From positions 7,928,340 through 7,992,339 of the forward strand of contig NC_061863.1 of NCBI RefSeq assembly GCF_907164915.1: 64,000 nt of DNA, given 5' to 3'. The notes under the pieces are model-generated. The model worked only from the letters and a program-made list of their open reading frames with translations, was not told the DNA's origin and did not search any database. Both the position numbers and the translations under genes were made by a program. The stretch's first letter is position 1; the number at the start of each line of letters is the position of its first letter. This DNA is from Impatiens glandulifera. Its lineage: Eukaryota; Streptophyta; Magnoliopsida; Ericales; Balsaminaceae. This document shows positions 48,105-59,288 of this stretch, piece after piece.

Positions 48105-51090
48105 ATGGGCAAAATGTTAAGAGTGTTGATAGTCTTGATGCTAGAACTGGTGATGAGAATTCAAGGACAAACAGTCAGTATGACTATTCTTAATAGTGCA
48201 ATTGCCAAAGGAGCAGGTTTTTTTATTATTATTAATTTTTAATTTTGTAAAGATTTTGTGAAATTTTATTTATGAAGAAAATTTTAAGGAAATTCTTTTG
48301 TTTGATAATTCAGTTTGTTTAGATGGGAGCCCACCCGGTTACCATTTCGACAAGGGTTTTGGAGACGGATCCGACAATTGGTTACTTATTTTTGAGGTTA
48401 ATTTTGTTTTGTCTTAGATAACCCGTCTTTTGTATGCTTGCGATTCGATTTTCGGTTGATTTGTTATGTCAGGGAGGAGGATGGTGTGAAAGCACGTCAG
48501 AATGCCTAATTCGAAAAAACATTTTTCGAGGATCGACAAATCTAATGAATAAAACTCTCCAATTCAAAGGAATTCTCAATAATCAGAAACTACTTAATCC
48601 AGGTTTGAATTTAATTAATCTATGTAGGAGATGAAAAGTTTAAAGTTCAATACCTTTAACTTGTGGAGATGTGTGTTAATCTATTCTAAATAATAAACTG
48701 GTTACAAAATAAAAAATAAAATAATGATCTAACATTGTTTTCTATATATAAGACTTGTTTATTGTTAACAATACCTTATTAAATCTCAGTTTTCTATAAT
48801 TGGAACCGGGTCAAGATCCGATATTGCGATGGAGCGTCGTTTATGGCTGATGTTGAAGAAGTTGATCCGGTAAAGTTTTGAAAATATGACCTCGCTAATT
48901 AACCAATATCAAATCATTTTAATTTTAGTTTTTAATACGTTTATTTATTTTTTCTTCTCTTGTTTAGGCGACTAATCTTCACTTTAGAGGTGCAAGAGTT
49001 TTCGTCGCGATCATCGAAGATTTATTAGCGAAGGGGCTAAACAAAGCGCATAATGTGGGTGTATTTCTGTTGAAAATGTAGAAGCATCAATTTTATAATT
49101 AATTATTGTTTTTTTAATAGGCACTTTTAGGCGGTTGCTCAGCTGGAGGAATGTCATCAATATTTAAATGTGATGAATTTCGAAATCTTTTATCTAAAAG
49201 AACTAAAAGAACCAAAGTTAAATGTTTAGCGGACGCTGGTTATTTTATTAACAGGTAAATTATAAATAATTCTACTTTCACTAGTGTAAAAAGTAATAGC
49301 AATAAAAATCATAGACATTTTTTCATTTTTACATAAACCAAGAAAAAAGTAATTTAAAAAATTGCGACCGTCATTTCTCAAATGTTGATGTTTTTTATAA
49401 TTCTAAGATAATTAAAACGTCGCTAATTCTATCCCAATTGGTCACTTCTTCCATCCTAGTGTTGTTAAATTTTTTTTTATGTAAATCATTTTTAATATCT
49501 CTTTTCCTTTGAAACCCTCTGTTATTTCCCATTACTATGCCTTTTTTATTTTGAAAATGAACTTTTTATTAGTAACCACTCTAGTAAGTTTTTCATTAAT
49601 CATTAACTCATAATTCTTATTTTGTTTTTGACAAATACAGGAAAGACATAGCTGGAAAATCATACATTGAAACAAAATTCAATGGTGTGGTTCAAACTCA
49701 TGTAATCTCCCATCAAAATCCGCTATTTCTTATAACTTTTTGTTATTTTATTGACGCGTTACGACGACGATACTTTTTTTTTTTACATGCAGAGATTAGC
49801 AGGAAATTTGCCTAAAACATGTACTTCCAAACTTAGTCCTGGATTGGTAACACTAATTTTTATTTTTCCCATTGAATTTCTTATAAGTAGTATATTTAAT
49901 TTAATACTTAAACTCGTGACAATCGCAGTGTTTTTTTCCTGAAAATATTGTTAAAGATATTCGAACGCCTTTATTTATTCTAAACGCGGAGTACGATGTA
50001 TGGCAGGTAATTGACGTTAGAATTAAACATTGTTCTCGAGATGCAAAAGAGAATTGAGTTAACAAAAATAATTTATAATTCAATTTCAGGTTCATAATAT
50101 TCTGATACCAACTTATGCTGATCCTAAACGTTCTTGGACTGATTGCAAAAATAACATAGCCAATTGTTCTCCTACTCAACTCAACACCTTGCAAGGTATA
50201 CATTTCTTCGAAAAATAATAATAAAGTCGCGATCGAACGCCCATGAATTTTTGAACTCGGTTGAAAATTATTGTGCTTTAATAAAATTTTGAATTTTCAT
50301 TTGACAACTCTGCATTTACTATGTTGTCTTGAAACTTAATTTTGTTTTTTTTTTCTTCTAAATTTCATTGAGAAATTGTCAAATTTATTTTTGAATCAGA
50401 ATTTATCATTTTTTTTAGATACATAAAAAGATTGTTGCCTCATGGCCCATTTTTATTATTATTAAAAAAACATCTATATTTTAGTTTAAGGAATTAAAGT
50501 AAAATTCATGGTGACCAGATTTTACTAACTTTCTCATAAACTCAGTTTTCAAAAATATATATTAATATAGGTGTATTTTAAATTGGTCTAATGGTCAAAT
50601 TTAGACTCTTTGTTGTTAAAAAGATGAGTGCTTTCTTATGAAATTATTCAGAATTTATAATCCTTTATTTTGGATTTAATTTATACAGAATTCAGGTCAG
50701 ATTTCATTAATGCATTAGAAAATGTGAAGAAATCTGAGTACAATGGGTTATTCATCAATTCTTGCTTCGTCCATTGCCAAACTGAAGTTCAAGAGATATG
50801 GACTGGTCCTAATTCTTCTAAGCTTGCAGGGAAAGTAAGATTAAATATGTTAATTAAATTTATTTATTCAATTTTTTTAGTTTTTCTTTGATTCTTTTAT
50901 GTTCTTATTTTCTTTTTGGATCAAACCCTTGGAATGACAGACTATGGCAGAAGCAGTTGGCGAATGGTTTTACGACAAGAATTTGTTTCGACAGTTGGAT
51001 TGTCCATACCCATGTGATAAAACTTGTCATAATACCGTATTGAATGGAACTTCACCAAAGAGACCAAATTATATAGAATTTAATATCTAG
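48105..51090 (+). CDS. Pectin acetylesterase (CE13, Notum-like fold), copy B
   Basis: Twelve exons give an intact 406-codon frame: 48105-48216, 48314-48396, 48473-48602, 48790-48869, 48968-49054, 49121-49254, 49641-49701, 49793-49846, 49929-50006, 50090-50195, 50689-50834, 50941-51090. Signal peptide, GGGWC, GGCSAGG (Ser171), NAEYDVWQ (Asp270) and SCFVHCQ (His337) are all kept. Compared with copy A, exon 6 carries a 9 bp in-frame insertion: [13 protein letters not shown] here, [10 protein letters not shown] in copy A. A few other residues differ (FIHR to FINR, RIAGN to RLAGN, IPSYADP to IPTYADP, NAIENV to NALENV). All splice sites agree with copy A. It would be a secreted cell-wall enzyme that de-acetylates pectin, apparently functional. 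Confidence 0.93.
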
Positions 51091-52151
51091 TACTTTTCTT
51101 ATTAGAAGTGCTTTCATTCATGATAGAATGAATTTATGCAAGACTTGTAAGTTTGCTTAAGGATACAAAAAAATACTTATCAAATCAGGATTTGTCCTGA
51201 TTTTTTACAATAATAATATTTTTTTTTTTTGTAATAGTTGTGCATTGGTTGTTATGTTGCATATATCTTACCCTGATTTAATTTTCATTAATTACATATT
51301 TTTATAAAAAAAATCTTACATTGAGTCAAACCCATTATTAAAGATTATTAGTTAATTTTAGAAGTTATAATCTAGTGGTAATGTAATACTATATCAAATT
51401 ATCAATAAAAAATGTAATGATACTAATTATTAGGGTGTTTTCATTGCATAAATTGGACAAAACTGTAGTATTTTCTTTTACTAAGATATGATCTAGAATA
51501 CTAAATTAAATAACTAACATAACACAGTTAGACTTTCTATTGAGTTATGATTAATACATATTTGTATTGAAATTCACACTTGATATATAGACTATAGTAC
51601 TCATTTCCAAAGAAGGATTCTTATTGGAAAGAAATAGTATTAGAATTGGAGGGTCAATTTTAATTATAATGTTTGTTAAGTAAATTAAATATGGAATTAT
51701 ATAACTTTTTTAGAAAATAAATTAATTTTTATTAATTCAAATAAGGAGTTATATATCAAAAATGTAATTACAAAATAATGTCAGCAAAATCAAAACAACT
51801 AAATAAAAATTTAGGTGTTAAATAATCTGACATATTTGTAATAATTAAAATTCTAATGATGAAGATCGAACAATCTTGTAATTTCTTGACGGTGACTCCA
51901 AAGATCTGTAACGATGAGTGATGAAATAGAGCAAATCGAACAAATCAATTAAACGGTGTCGAATCCCTACAAATTATTATGAGCTACATTTCTTTTTTCT
52001 TTGACCGCTGAAAAAAGTAATGTCAAGTGATAACTAATCATCTACATATATGATCAAATATATGATCAAAAAAGTGAGAAACCGTAAAAATAATGAGAGT
52101 ATATTTGTAAGAGAGTCTCCGAATGAAGATCTTATTTGATGACTCTTATAG
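51091..52151. other. 3' flank of esterase copy B
   Basis: Non-coding, collinear with 28333-29323. It contains one extra ~75 bp insertion near 51765-51840 relative to block A. Confidence 0.6.
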
Positions 52152-54042
52152 TAGGTATCTATATATATAATGATGCTTAATTTTTAAAGTGTCCGGATTG
52201 CCGGGTTGAGAGCTGTGGTTAATTTGGATATATGTGAGAGTAAATGAATCTTTGAGTCGGATTGTGGGTTGACCCGCCCATAAACTTAAAACGGTTAAAA
52301 ATAAAATTATAAATGCTATAGGTATGGTTCGAACTTGCAACTTAACAAAACAAAATACAACCTTTTAACCAACTAGGCTAATAACACTCTATATTTTAAA
52401 TTCAACCCAAAATTTGATAAACGCGTGACATTTTAACAATATAAGTTCAACTTTTTAACTAACTAATCTATATATATAATGCTTAATTTTTAAAATGTCC
52501 GGATTGCCGGGTCGAGAGCTGTGGTTAATTTGGATATATGTGAGAGTAAATGGATACTTGGGTTGGATTGTGGGTTGACCCGCCCATAAACTTAAAACGG
52601 TTAAAAATAAAATTAAAAATGCTATAGGTATGATTCAAACTTGCAACCTAACAAAACAAGTACAACCTTTTAACCAAGTAGGCTAATAACACTTTATATT
52701 TTAAATTCAACCCAAAATTTGATAAACGCGTGACATTTTAACAATATAAGTTCAACTTTTTAACTAACTAATCTATATATATATATAATGATGCTTAATT
52801 TTTAAAGTGTCCGAATTGCCGGGTCGAGAGCTGTGGTTAATTTGGATATATGTGAGAGTTAATGGATACTTGGATCGGATTGTGGGTTGACCCGCCCATA
52901 AACTTAAAACGGTTAAAAATAAAATTAAAAATGCTATAGGTATGGTTCGAACTTGCAACCTAACAAAATAAGTACAACCTTTTAACCAACTAGGCTAATA
53001 ACACTCTATATTTTAAATTCAACCCAAAATTTGATAAACGTGTGACATTTTAACAATATAAGTTTAACTTTTTAACTAACTAATCTCTATATATATAATG
53101 ATGCTTAAATTTTAAAGTATCTGGATTGCCGTGTCGAAAGCTGTGGTTAATTTGGATATATGTGAGAGTAAATGGATATTTGGGTCAGATTGTGGGTTGA
53201 CCCGCCCATAAACTTAAAATGGTTAAAAATAAAATTAAAAATGTTATAGGTATGGTTCAAACTTGCAACCTAACAAAACAAGTACAACCTTTTAACTATC
53301 TAGGCTAATAACACTTTATATTTTAAATTCAACCCAAAATTTGATAAACGTGTGACTTTTTAACAATATAAGTTCAACTTTTTAACTAACTAATATCTAT
53401 ATACATATATATAATGATGCTTAATTTTTAAAGTGTCCGGATTGCAGGGTCGAGAGCTGTGGTTAATTTGGATATATGTGAGAGTAAATGGATACTTGGA
53501 TCGGATTGTGGGTTGACCCGCCCATAAACTTAAAACGGTTAAAAATAAAATTAAAAATGCTATAAGTATGGTTTGAACTTGCAACCTAACAAAACAAGTA
53601 AAACCTTTTAACCAACTAGGCTAATAACACTTTATATTTTAAATTCAACCCTATATTTGATAAACGCGTGACATTTTAACAATATAAGTTCAACTTTTTA
53701 ACTAACTAATTTATATATATATAATGATGTTTAATTTTTAAAGTGTCCTGATTACCGGGTCGAGGGCTGTGGTTAATTTGGATATATGTGATAGTAATGG
53801 ATACTTGGGTCGGATTGTGGGTTGACCCGCCCATAAACTTAAAACGGTTGAAAATAAAATTAAAAATGCTATAGGTATGGTTCAAACTTGCAACCTAACA
53901 AAACAAGTACAACCTTTTAACCAATTAGGCTAATAACACTTTATATTTTAAATTCATCCAAAATTTGATAAACGCGTGACATTTTAATAATATAAGTTCA
54001 ACTTTTTAACTAACTAATCTATATATATATAATGATGTTTAA
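52152..54042 (-). repeat. Tandem ~310 bp repeats with tRNA-like promoter boxes
   Basis: Six units plus a partial one begin with 'atctatatatataatgatgcttaa' near 52152, 52468, 52771, 53083, 53392, 53708 and 54018, and run into the N gap. On the minus strand each unit has TAGCCTAGTTGG or a close variant (A box; first unit 52369-52380). About 33 bases later comes AAGTTCGAACC (B box; first unit about 52325-52336). This is the layout of a tRNA-derived Pol III promoter. Downstream, on the minus strand, lie 'gggcgggtcaaccc' and an AT-rich tail. I interpret the array as a SINE-like unit that became tandemly amplified. Short minus-strand frames (MQVRTIPIAF...) recur in several units because the repeat recurs and are not genes. 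Confidence 0.85.
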
Positions 54043-54542
54043 NNNNNNNNNNNNNNNNNNNNNNNNNNNNNNNNNNNNNNNNNNNNNNNNNNNNNNNNNN
54101 NNNNNNNNNNNNNNNNNNNNNNNNNNNNNNNNNNNNNNNNNNNNNNNNNNNNNNNNNNNNNNNNNNNNNNNNNNNNNNNNNNNNNNNNNNNNNNNNNNNN
54201 NNNNNNNNNNNNNNNNNNNNNNNNNNNNNNNNNNNNNNNNNNNNNNNNNNNNNNNNNNNNNNNNNNNNNNNNNNNNNNNNNNNNNNNNNNNNNNNNNNNN
54301 NNNNNNNNNNNNNNNNNNNNNNNNNNNNNNNNNNNNNNNNNNNNNNNNNNNNNNNNNNNNNNNNNNNNNNNNNNNNNNNNNNNNNNNNNNNNNNNNNNNN
54401 NNNNNNNNNNNNNNNNNNNNNNNNNNNNNNNNNNNNNNNNNNNNNNNNNNNNNNNNNNNNNNNNNNNNNNNNNNNNNNNNNNNNNNNNNNNNNNNNNNNN
54501 NNNNNNNNNNNNNNNNNNNNNNNNNNNNNNNNNNNNNNNNNN
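54043..54542. other. Assembly gap of 500 N
   Basis: Exactly 500 unknown bases, a size usually used as a placeholder. It separates the tandem array from the middle of a Sirevirus pol gene, so the real missing DNA is probably several kb. Confidence 0.98.
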
Positions 54543-54543
54543 A

Positions 54544-56298
54544 GTCGGTCGGTCTGACAATCTCGGTCTACCTACCGACATGTCTAGCCTTGGTTAAGTT
54601 ACCGGTAATTTGGTAGACAACCCTGAACTGAATCTCAGAAGAAATAGTAAACATCCTCCTGAGCAAATTATAGGTGACCCTTCAGAACCTGTTCGAACTA
54701 GGGGTCAACTTCTGGAAGGATATTTTAACTCAGCTTTCATATCCCAGATTGAACCGAAAAGAATAGATGAAGCATTGTCAGATCCGGATTGGATCTTGGG
54801 AATGCAAGAAGAGCTAAACCAGTTCGAGAGTAGTAAAGTCTGGTACTTAGTTCCCAGACCGAAAGATCAATCGGTCATAGGAACAAGATGGGTATTCAGA
54901 AACAAACTCAATGAGGACGGTTTGGTCACGAGGAACAAAGCCAGATTAGTGGCTCAAGGTTACAAACAGGAAGAAGGCATTGACTTTGAAGAGTCATTTG
55001 CTCCTGTAGCCAGAATAGAAGCCATTAGGATTTTTCTAGCCTTTGCGGCTTTCAAAAACTTCAAAGTTTTTCAAATGGATGTTAAAAGTGCATTTCTGAA
55101 CGGTGACTTACGTGAAGAAGTGTATGTTGAACAACCACCCGGTTTCAAAAATGCTGCATTTCCAAATCATGTATACCGGCTGAACAAAACTTTATACGGT
55201 CTAAAGCAAACACCTAGGGCCTGGTATGATACGCTAACCGCATTTCTATTAGAACATGATTTCACCATCGGTTCGGTGGATAAAACTTTGTTTAAGTTTG
55301 AAAAGAAGGAACATATCCTACTTGTTCAAATTTATGTAGATGATATTATTTTCGGTTCCACCGATCCAAAGCTTTGCGACAAGTTCTCAAAAATGATGAC
55401 TGACAAATTCGAAATGAGCATGATGGGAGAATTAAGTTTCTTCCTAGGTCTTCAAGTTAAACAACTCAAGGAAGGAACATTCATCAGTCAACCTAAGTAT
55501 ACAAAGGAGCTGCTAAAGAAATTCGGTATGGACACCTGCTCCTCGGCGGCTACTCCAATGAGCTCATCAATCAAACTGGACAGGGACGATGAAGGTCAAT
55601 CGGTAGATCAGATTGCATACCGAGGCATGATCGGTTCCCTACTGTACCTGACAGCGAGTAGACCGGACATCCTGTTTGCAGTTGGTGTGTGTGGGAGATT
55701 TCAAGCAAATCCAAAGCAATCCCACTACACAGCCGCAAAGAGGATACTAAAGTATCTAAAAGGCACCCCTGATGTCGGTCTGTGGTACCCAAAAGACTCA
55801 TCCTTTAATCTAACAAGCTACTCAGACGCAGATTATGCAGGGTGCAAGATCGACAGAAAAAGCACCAGTGGAACATGTCAGTTCCTAGGTGACCGACTGG
55901 TGTCATGGCACAGCAAGAAGCAGACATCGGTGGCTACATCAACTGCGGAGGCTGAATACTTGGCGGCCGGAAGCTGCTGCTCTCAACTCCTCTGGATCCA
56001 ACAGCAGCTGAAGGACTTCGGTATCATAGCCGAAGAGTCCCCGATCTTCTGTGACAACACAAGTGCCATTGCAATCACCTACAACCCGGTTCTCCACTCC
56101 AGAACCAAGCACATCGACATCAGACATCACTTCATCCGAGAGCATGTCACGCTGAAGCATATCCGGCTGGAGTACGTACCGACCGATCAGCAAGTAGCCG
56201 ATATCTTCACGAAGCCGCTGCAGGAAGCTAAGTTTTCTCAATTTAGACTTACTCTCGGCTTAACCGATATTAGCCAAATCCTTCCAAAGGATACTTAA
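54544..56298 (+). CDS. Sirevirus-type Copia polyprotein, RT and RNase H part (5' incomplete)
   Basis: The pol frame is open from 54598 to the TAA at 56296-56298. It reads through [15 protein letters not shown], the RT start ([13 protein letters not shown]), [23 protein letters not shown] and the catalytic YVDDIIFGS (55333 onward). It then continues to RNase H with [26 protein letters not shown] and [13 protein letters not shown]. The same frame upstream, from the gap edge, carries a TAA at 54595-54597. Either pol is broken there, or the sequence beside the gap is unreliable. There is no start codon because this is the interior of a polyprotein whose gag, protease and integrase are not in the assembly. 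RT and RNase H copy the element RNA into DNA in cytoplasmic particles. Confidence 0.9.
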
Positions 56299-56743
56299 AG
56301 GGAAATCGGTTCAGACAGACAAACCGGTAATTCTTCCTAAGATGTGGAACTTTGAATCTTCGGGGTGTTTGTGGAAGAACCGCCCAGTTTATCAGATAGA
56401 GTAAACCGACCGGCTACTTGGTGCTTGCACCATGTAACCGCATCGGGATGAACAACTGATAGCTGACCGGTTCGGAAGAAGGCTACCCCAGATTATTTGA
56501 ATTTCAAACAGAAGAGGAACAGTTATCAGAGGTTAAAGGTCTCTGTTCTGCATCATTGCCCTTTTAGAATAAACCCGGTCGCGCCTAAAAAGACGTGAAG
56601 ATCTTTTGATATCTTTCACAGTCCAGGCCTATGACCGACACCTAGACCTGCAAAACTGCCTATTTTATGCAAAGATTCTTATCCTGCGGTTAATATACTT
56701 CATCTCATTTAATGTCCGGATAATAGGTTAGCCCCAAAACCAG

Positions 56744-56751
56744 TATTTAAA
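56744..56751 (+). promoter_or_regulatory. TATA-like box before accessory ORF 1
   Basis: TATTTAAA lies 108 bp before the ATG at 56852. It is followed by a C/A-rich leader ('cactcactcaccaaaacactcac') typical of a plant 5' UTR. Confidence 0.5.
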
Positions 56752-56851
56752 GGAAGCACTCACTCACCAAAACACTCACAAAACAATACACTCTTTCTAT
56801 CACTAAGGCAAAAATCTCACAAGAACATCCTCTGTCTAAGGCAACCTAACC

Positions 56852-57589
56852 ATGTCTATCTTCACAAACATTCTCCAAGTAGACTTTGAATCTTGCTCCG
56901 ATACCGATCATTATGAGATGTATCGGATGATCAAACAGCTGGAAGATACTGGCCTCCGGTATTTTCTGGATGACAAGCAAATCATCTATCCTCAATCTGT
57001 CTTGGAATTTTACAACAACGCCAGGGTATACCGGGGGACACCCCACTTTGGGACCCACATCCAATCTAAGGTTGGGGGTATTCTCTTTGACTTCACCGAG
57101 CAGGACTTCGTTCGGTGCTTTGATCTGCCCAAACAAGGGCTGACAGACCTAAATCCTCCGGCCGATACTAAGGCTGAGGTCTCTCTCTCCCTTGCCCGGT
57201 CGGACGAGCCTGTCGCTGATCATGGATCTAAATCTCCTTTGAGGGCTGAGTACCAGCTCCTCAACGATATACTAGGAAGGGGCATCCTTGGAAAGGATGT
57301 CACCAACACCTACTGCACGGCAACGTTCAACATGATGGCGGCCATCATCACCAGAACGCCGGTCAACTGGTCTAGAGTGTTGTTCGACGTCCTTATTTGG
57401 ATAATCGGCACCCGGTCAGTGGCTTTAGTTCCCCAGATTAGCCAACTCTTTGAGGAGCTTGGGGTCCCAACCTGTCCCGGCGAAGGTTTGAACCATAGTC
57501 AGGTGTACACCAGGGAAGTCATCGACTCATTCTACGATCAAGTTGAGAGAGAGTGGAGGAGGAGGAACATCAATCCCCGCGGCCACTAA
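56852..57589 (+). CDS. Sirevirus accessory ORF 1 (plant transposon protein-like)
   Basis: The 245-residue protein starts at an ATG after a leader. It shares a scattered core with the other two accessory proteins: VDFES, DTGLRYFLD, VLEFYNNA, FDLPKQG, LRAEYQLL and VNWSRVLFDVL. I see no signal peptide, membrane segment or catalytic motif. This type of sequence recalls what Pfam calls a putative plant transposon protein domain (Transposase_32-like). That is an impression I could not test. The function is unknown. In other Sireviruses the extra ORF in this position has been called envelope-like, but nothing membrane-like is seen here. Confidence 0.75.
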   Translation: MSIFTNILQVDFESCSDTDHYEMYRMIKQLEDTGLRYFLDDKQIIYPQSVLEFYNNARVYRGTPHFGTHIQSKVGGILFDFTEQDFVRCFDLPKQGLTDLNPPADTKAEVSLSLARSDEPVADHGSKSPLRAEYQLLNDILGRGILGKDVTNTYCTATFNMMAAIITRTPVNWSRVLFDVLIWIIGTRSVALVPQISQLFEELGVPTCPGEGLNHSQVYTREVIDSFYDQVEREWRRRNINPRGH

Positions 57590-57998
57590 GCTACTCCTTC
57601 TTGCATCCGGTCATTTTGCTTCATGCACCGGATGTATTATTGTTCAATTCCAATCTGATCATTTCGGCTCTATCTATGTTTCATTTCGGCTTTGTCTGTG
57701 TTGATTTCAAGTTTTCTTTATGCCGATTTCGGCATTGTCTCTATCATCCTCAGTTTTAATATAATCTCGGTTATGTCTAAACGCATACCTAATTAAATGA
57801 GATAATCCCAAATTAATGAGATAACTCCCAACCACCCGAACATTTAATATCCAACCGAACCAGTTACTTCTCAACTAACACTTACCTTGGGTTTTGTAAT
57901 TTGCTCCTTCCCCATGCATCATTAAAAGGGAAAGATTCTCTTCCTTAATAAAACAAAACTGACCATCAATGCTCAGATTTTCCCTCCAAAACCGACCC

Positions 57999-58006
57999 TA
58001 TATAAG
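57999..58006 (+). promoter_or_regulatory. TATA-like box before accessory ORF 2
   Basis: TATATAAG lies 92 bp before the ATG at 58091. It is followed by a pyrimidine-rich leader ending 'tctctctctataccataatc'. Confidence 0.6.
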
Positions 58007-58090
58007 GAGCCATACTCTTCTCATTTCTTCACATCCAAAAGTGCAAAATCACTTGTATTCGTCTTGAATCTCTCTCTCTATACCATAATC

Positions 58091-58798
58091 ATGCCGAGTC
58101 GAACTTTGGGAAATTTTCTAAGTGTCGACTTCAACTCATGTATGGCAGAATGGGACTATGACCATGCAAAGAAACACATGTTTGAAAGCCTTATTGTTAC
58201 CGGTCTTCAAACCTTCCTCGAAGAATCCGGTCCCATACTAATTGAGGATGTCAAGGAATTTTTCAGAAATGCCTGCAACTGGGGCGATCGCATTGTCACC
58301 ATTGTAAGGAATCATACCTTCCGGCTTGATGAAGCCGAATTTGCCACTCTCTTCAATCTGCCCAAAGAAGGGTTCTCTGATTTCCCAACCATGGAGGGTC
58401 TTGATGAATACTACTATGGGTTACGCTGCTCTGCCACCCTTGATCCGGTGGAAACCCATGGGTTAAAAACCCGTCTCGGTCGTAGTACTCAGCTACTTCT
58501 TGAGATTGTCACTCGGTCCGTTCTGTGCCAATCTCCAAATCAGCGGTATTCAAAGAATACCTACAACATCATGACCCACATCTACCACCACACGCCCATC
58601 AATTGGTCAGCGGTCCTCTTTCAAAACTTGAGGAATATGGTGCTGACCAAGAAAGGTCTCGGCTTTGCACCTCACATCAGCAAGTTGATTCTCAAGTACC
58701 GGCCAGATTTTGGACCGAGCACGCCGGCATCCCCCTCAAACATTCTTGATGCAGATGCGGTGGTGGAAAAGTATTCCAGAATGGTGCTTACTGCTTAA
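58091..58798 (+). CDS. Sirevirus accessory ORF 2 (paralog of ORF 1)
   Basis: This is a 235-residue protein (MPSRTLGNFLSVDFNSC...). The frame is open upstream to 58064, but the ATG at 58091 is the first in-frame ATG and follows a clean leader. It aligns by eye with ORF 1 and ORF 3 at VDF, VTGLQTFLE, VKEFFRNA, FNLPKEG, GLKTRLG and INWSAVLFQNL. A ~500 bp AT-rich non-coding spacer separates it from ORF 1. No signal peptide or transmembrane stretch is evident. Function is unknown. Confidence 0.75.
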   Translation: MPSRTLGNFLSVDFNSCMAEWDYDHAKKHMFESLIVTGLQTFLEESGPILIEDVKEFFRNACNWGDRIVTIVRNHTFRLDEAEFATLFNLPKEGFSDFPTMEGLDEYYYGLRCSATLDPVETHGLKTRLGRSTQLLLEIVTRSVLCQSPNQRYSKNTYNIMTHIYHHTPINWSAVLFQNLRNMVLTKKGLGFAPHISKLILKYRPDFGPSTPASPSNILDADAVVEKYSRMVLTA

Positions 58799-59176
58799 AT
58801 GTCTATCTTTCGTATCATTCTATCGGTTTTCTCTATGTACTCTTTCGTATCGGTCTCTTGAATAAACTATCGTTTTAGTCTCAATAACCGTGTCTCTCTA
58901 CTCTTTGCGCACTTATCTAAGTAACCGAAAATTAACTCGTTCTTATCCGGTTTCATAAAGTAAAAACTGTTAAATTTAGAAACCGCTAAATCTTTCGGTC
59001 ACAAAGCAAAGAATGCGTCATCCATGACATAGGCTAAAGGTTTTGGAGGGAAATCTCCCGTTCAAAGTTGCCGCCCACCATTTCGTACGTAACCGCCCAC
59101 AGTTTGGCGTCCTTTCATTTTGGAGGGAAAATTCCCGCTCTTTCATGATGGGACGGTTGGGCTTCCTAACCGTGAC

Positions 59177-59184
59177 TATAAAAG
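59177..59184 (+). promoter_or_regulatory. TATA-like box before accessory ORF 3
   Basis: TATAAAAG lies 112 bp before the ATG at 59289 and is followed by a C/T-rich leader. The words around it (ctataaaaggggg) resemble those around the LTR TATA box at 63051 (ctataaaaggagg). Confidence 0.65.
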
Positions 59185-59288
59185 GGGGCCTTCGGTCATT
59201 TCTTTCATTCTCACGCGAACTCACTTAATCTCTCTAACTTTTCTAAACTCTTCGAAGCCGTTTTTTTCTCATTCTCAAACTCTTCAAC

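Larger units (their letters stand above)
44551..52151 (+). repeat. Segmental duplication block B
   Basis: Collinear with block A (21679-29323), with the same upstream AT-rich stretch, the TRIM-like element, the complete esterase gene and the 3' flank. Differences are small indels, a shorter TA run and sequence changes. Similarity to block A ends near 'gatgactctta' (52137-52147), just before block A turns into PPR sequence. Confidence 0.93.

Noticed and set aside
52146..53584. Recurring ~62-codon minus-strand frames in the tandem array
   Set aside because: They recur because the DNA unit recurs. The sequence contains the tRNA-like boxes and shows no protein domain.
52152..54042. CRISPR-like array
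   Set aside because: The units are ~310 bp with no unique spacers, in a plant genome.
54032..54616. Open frames through the N run
   Set aside because: They are artefacts of the gap; only ~20 codons are real sequence.
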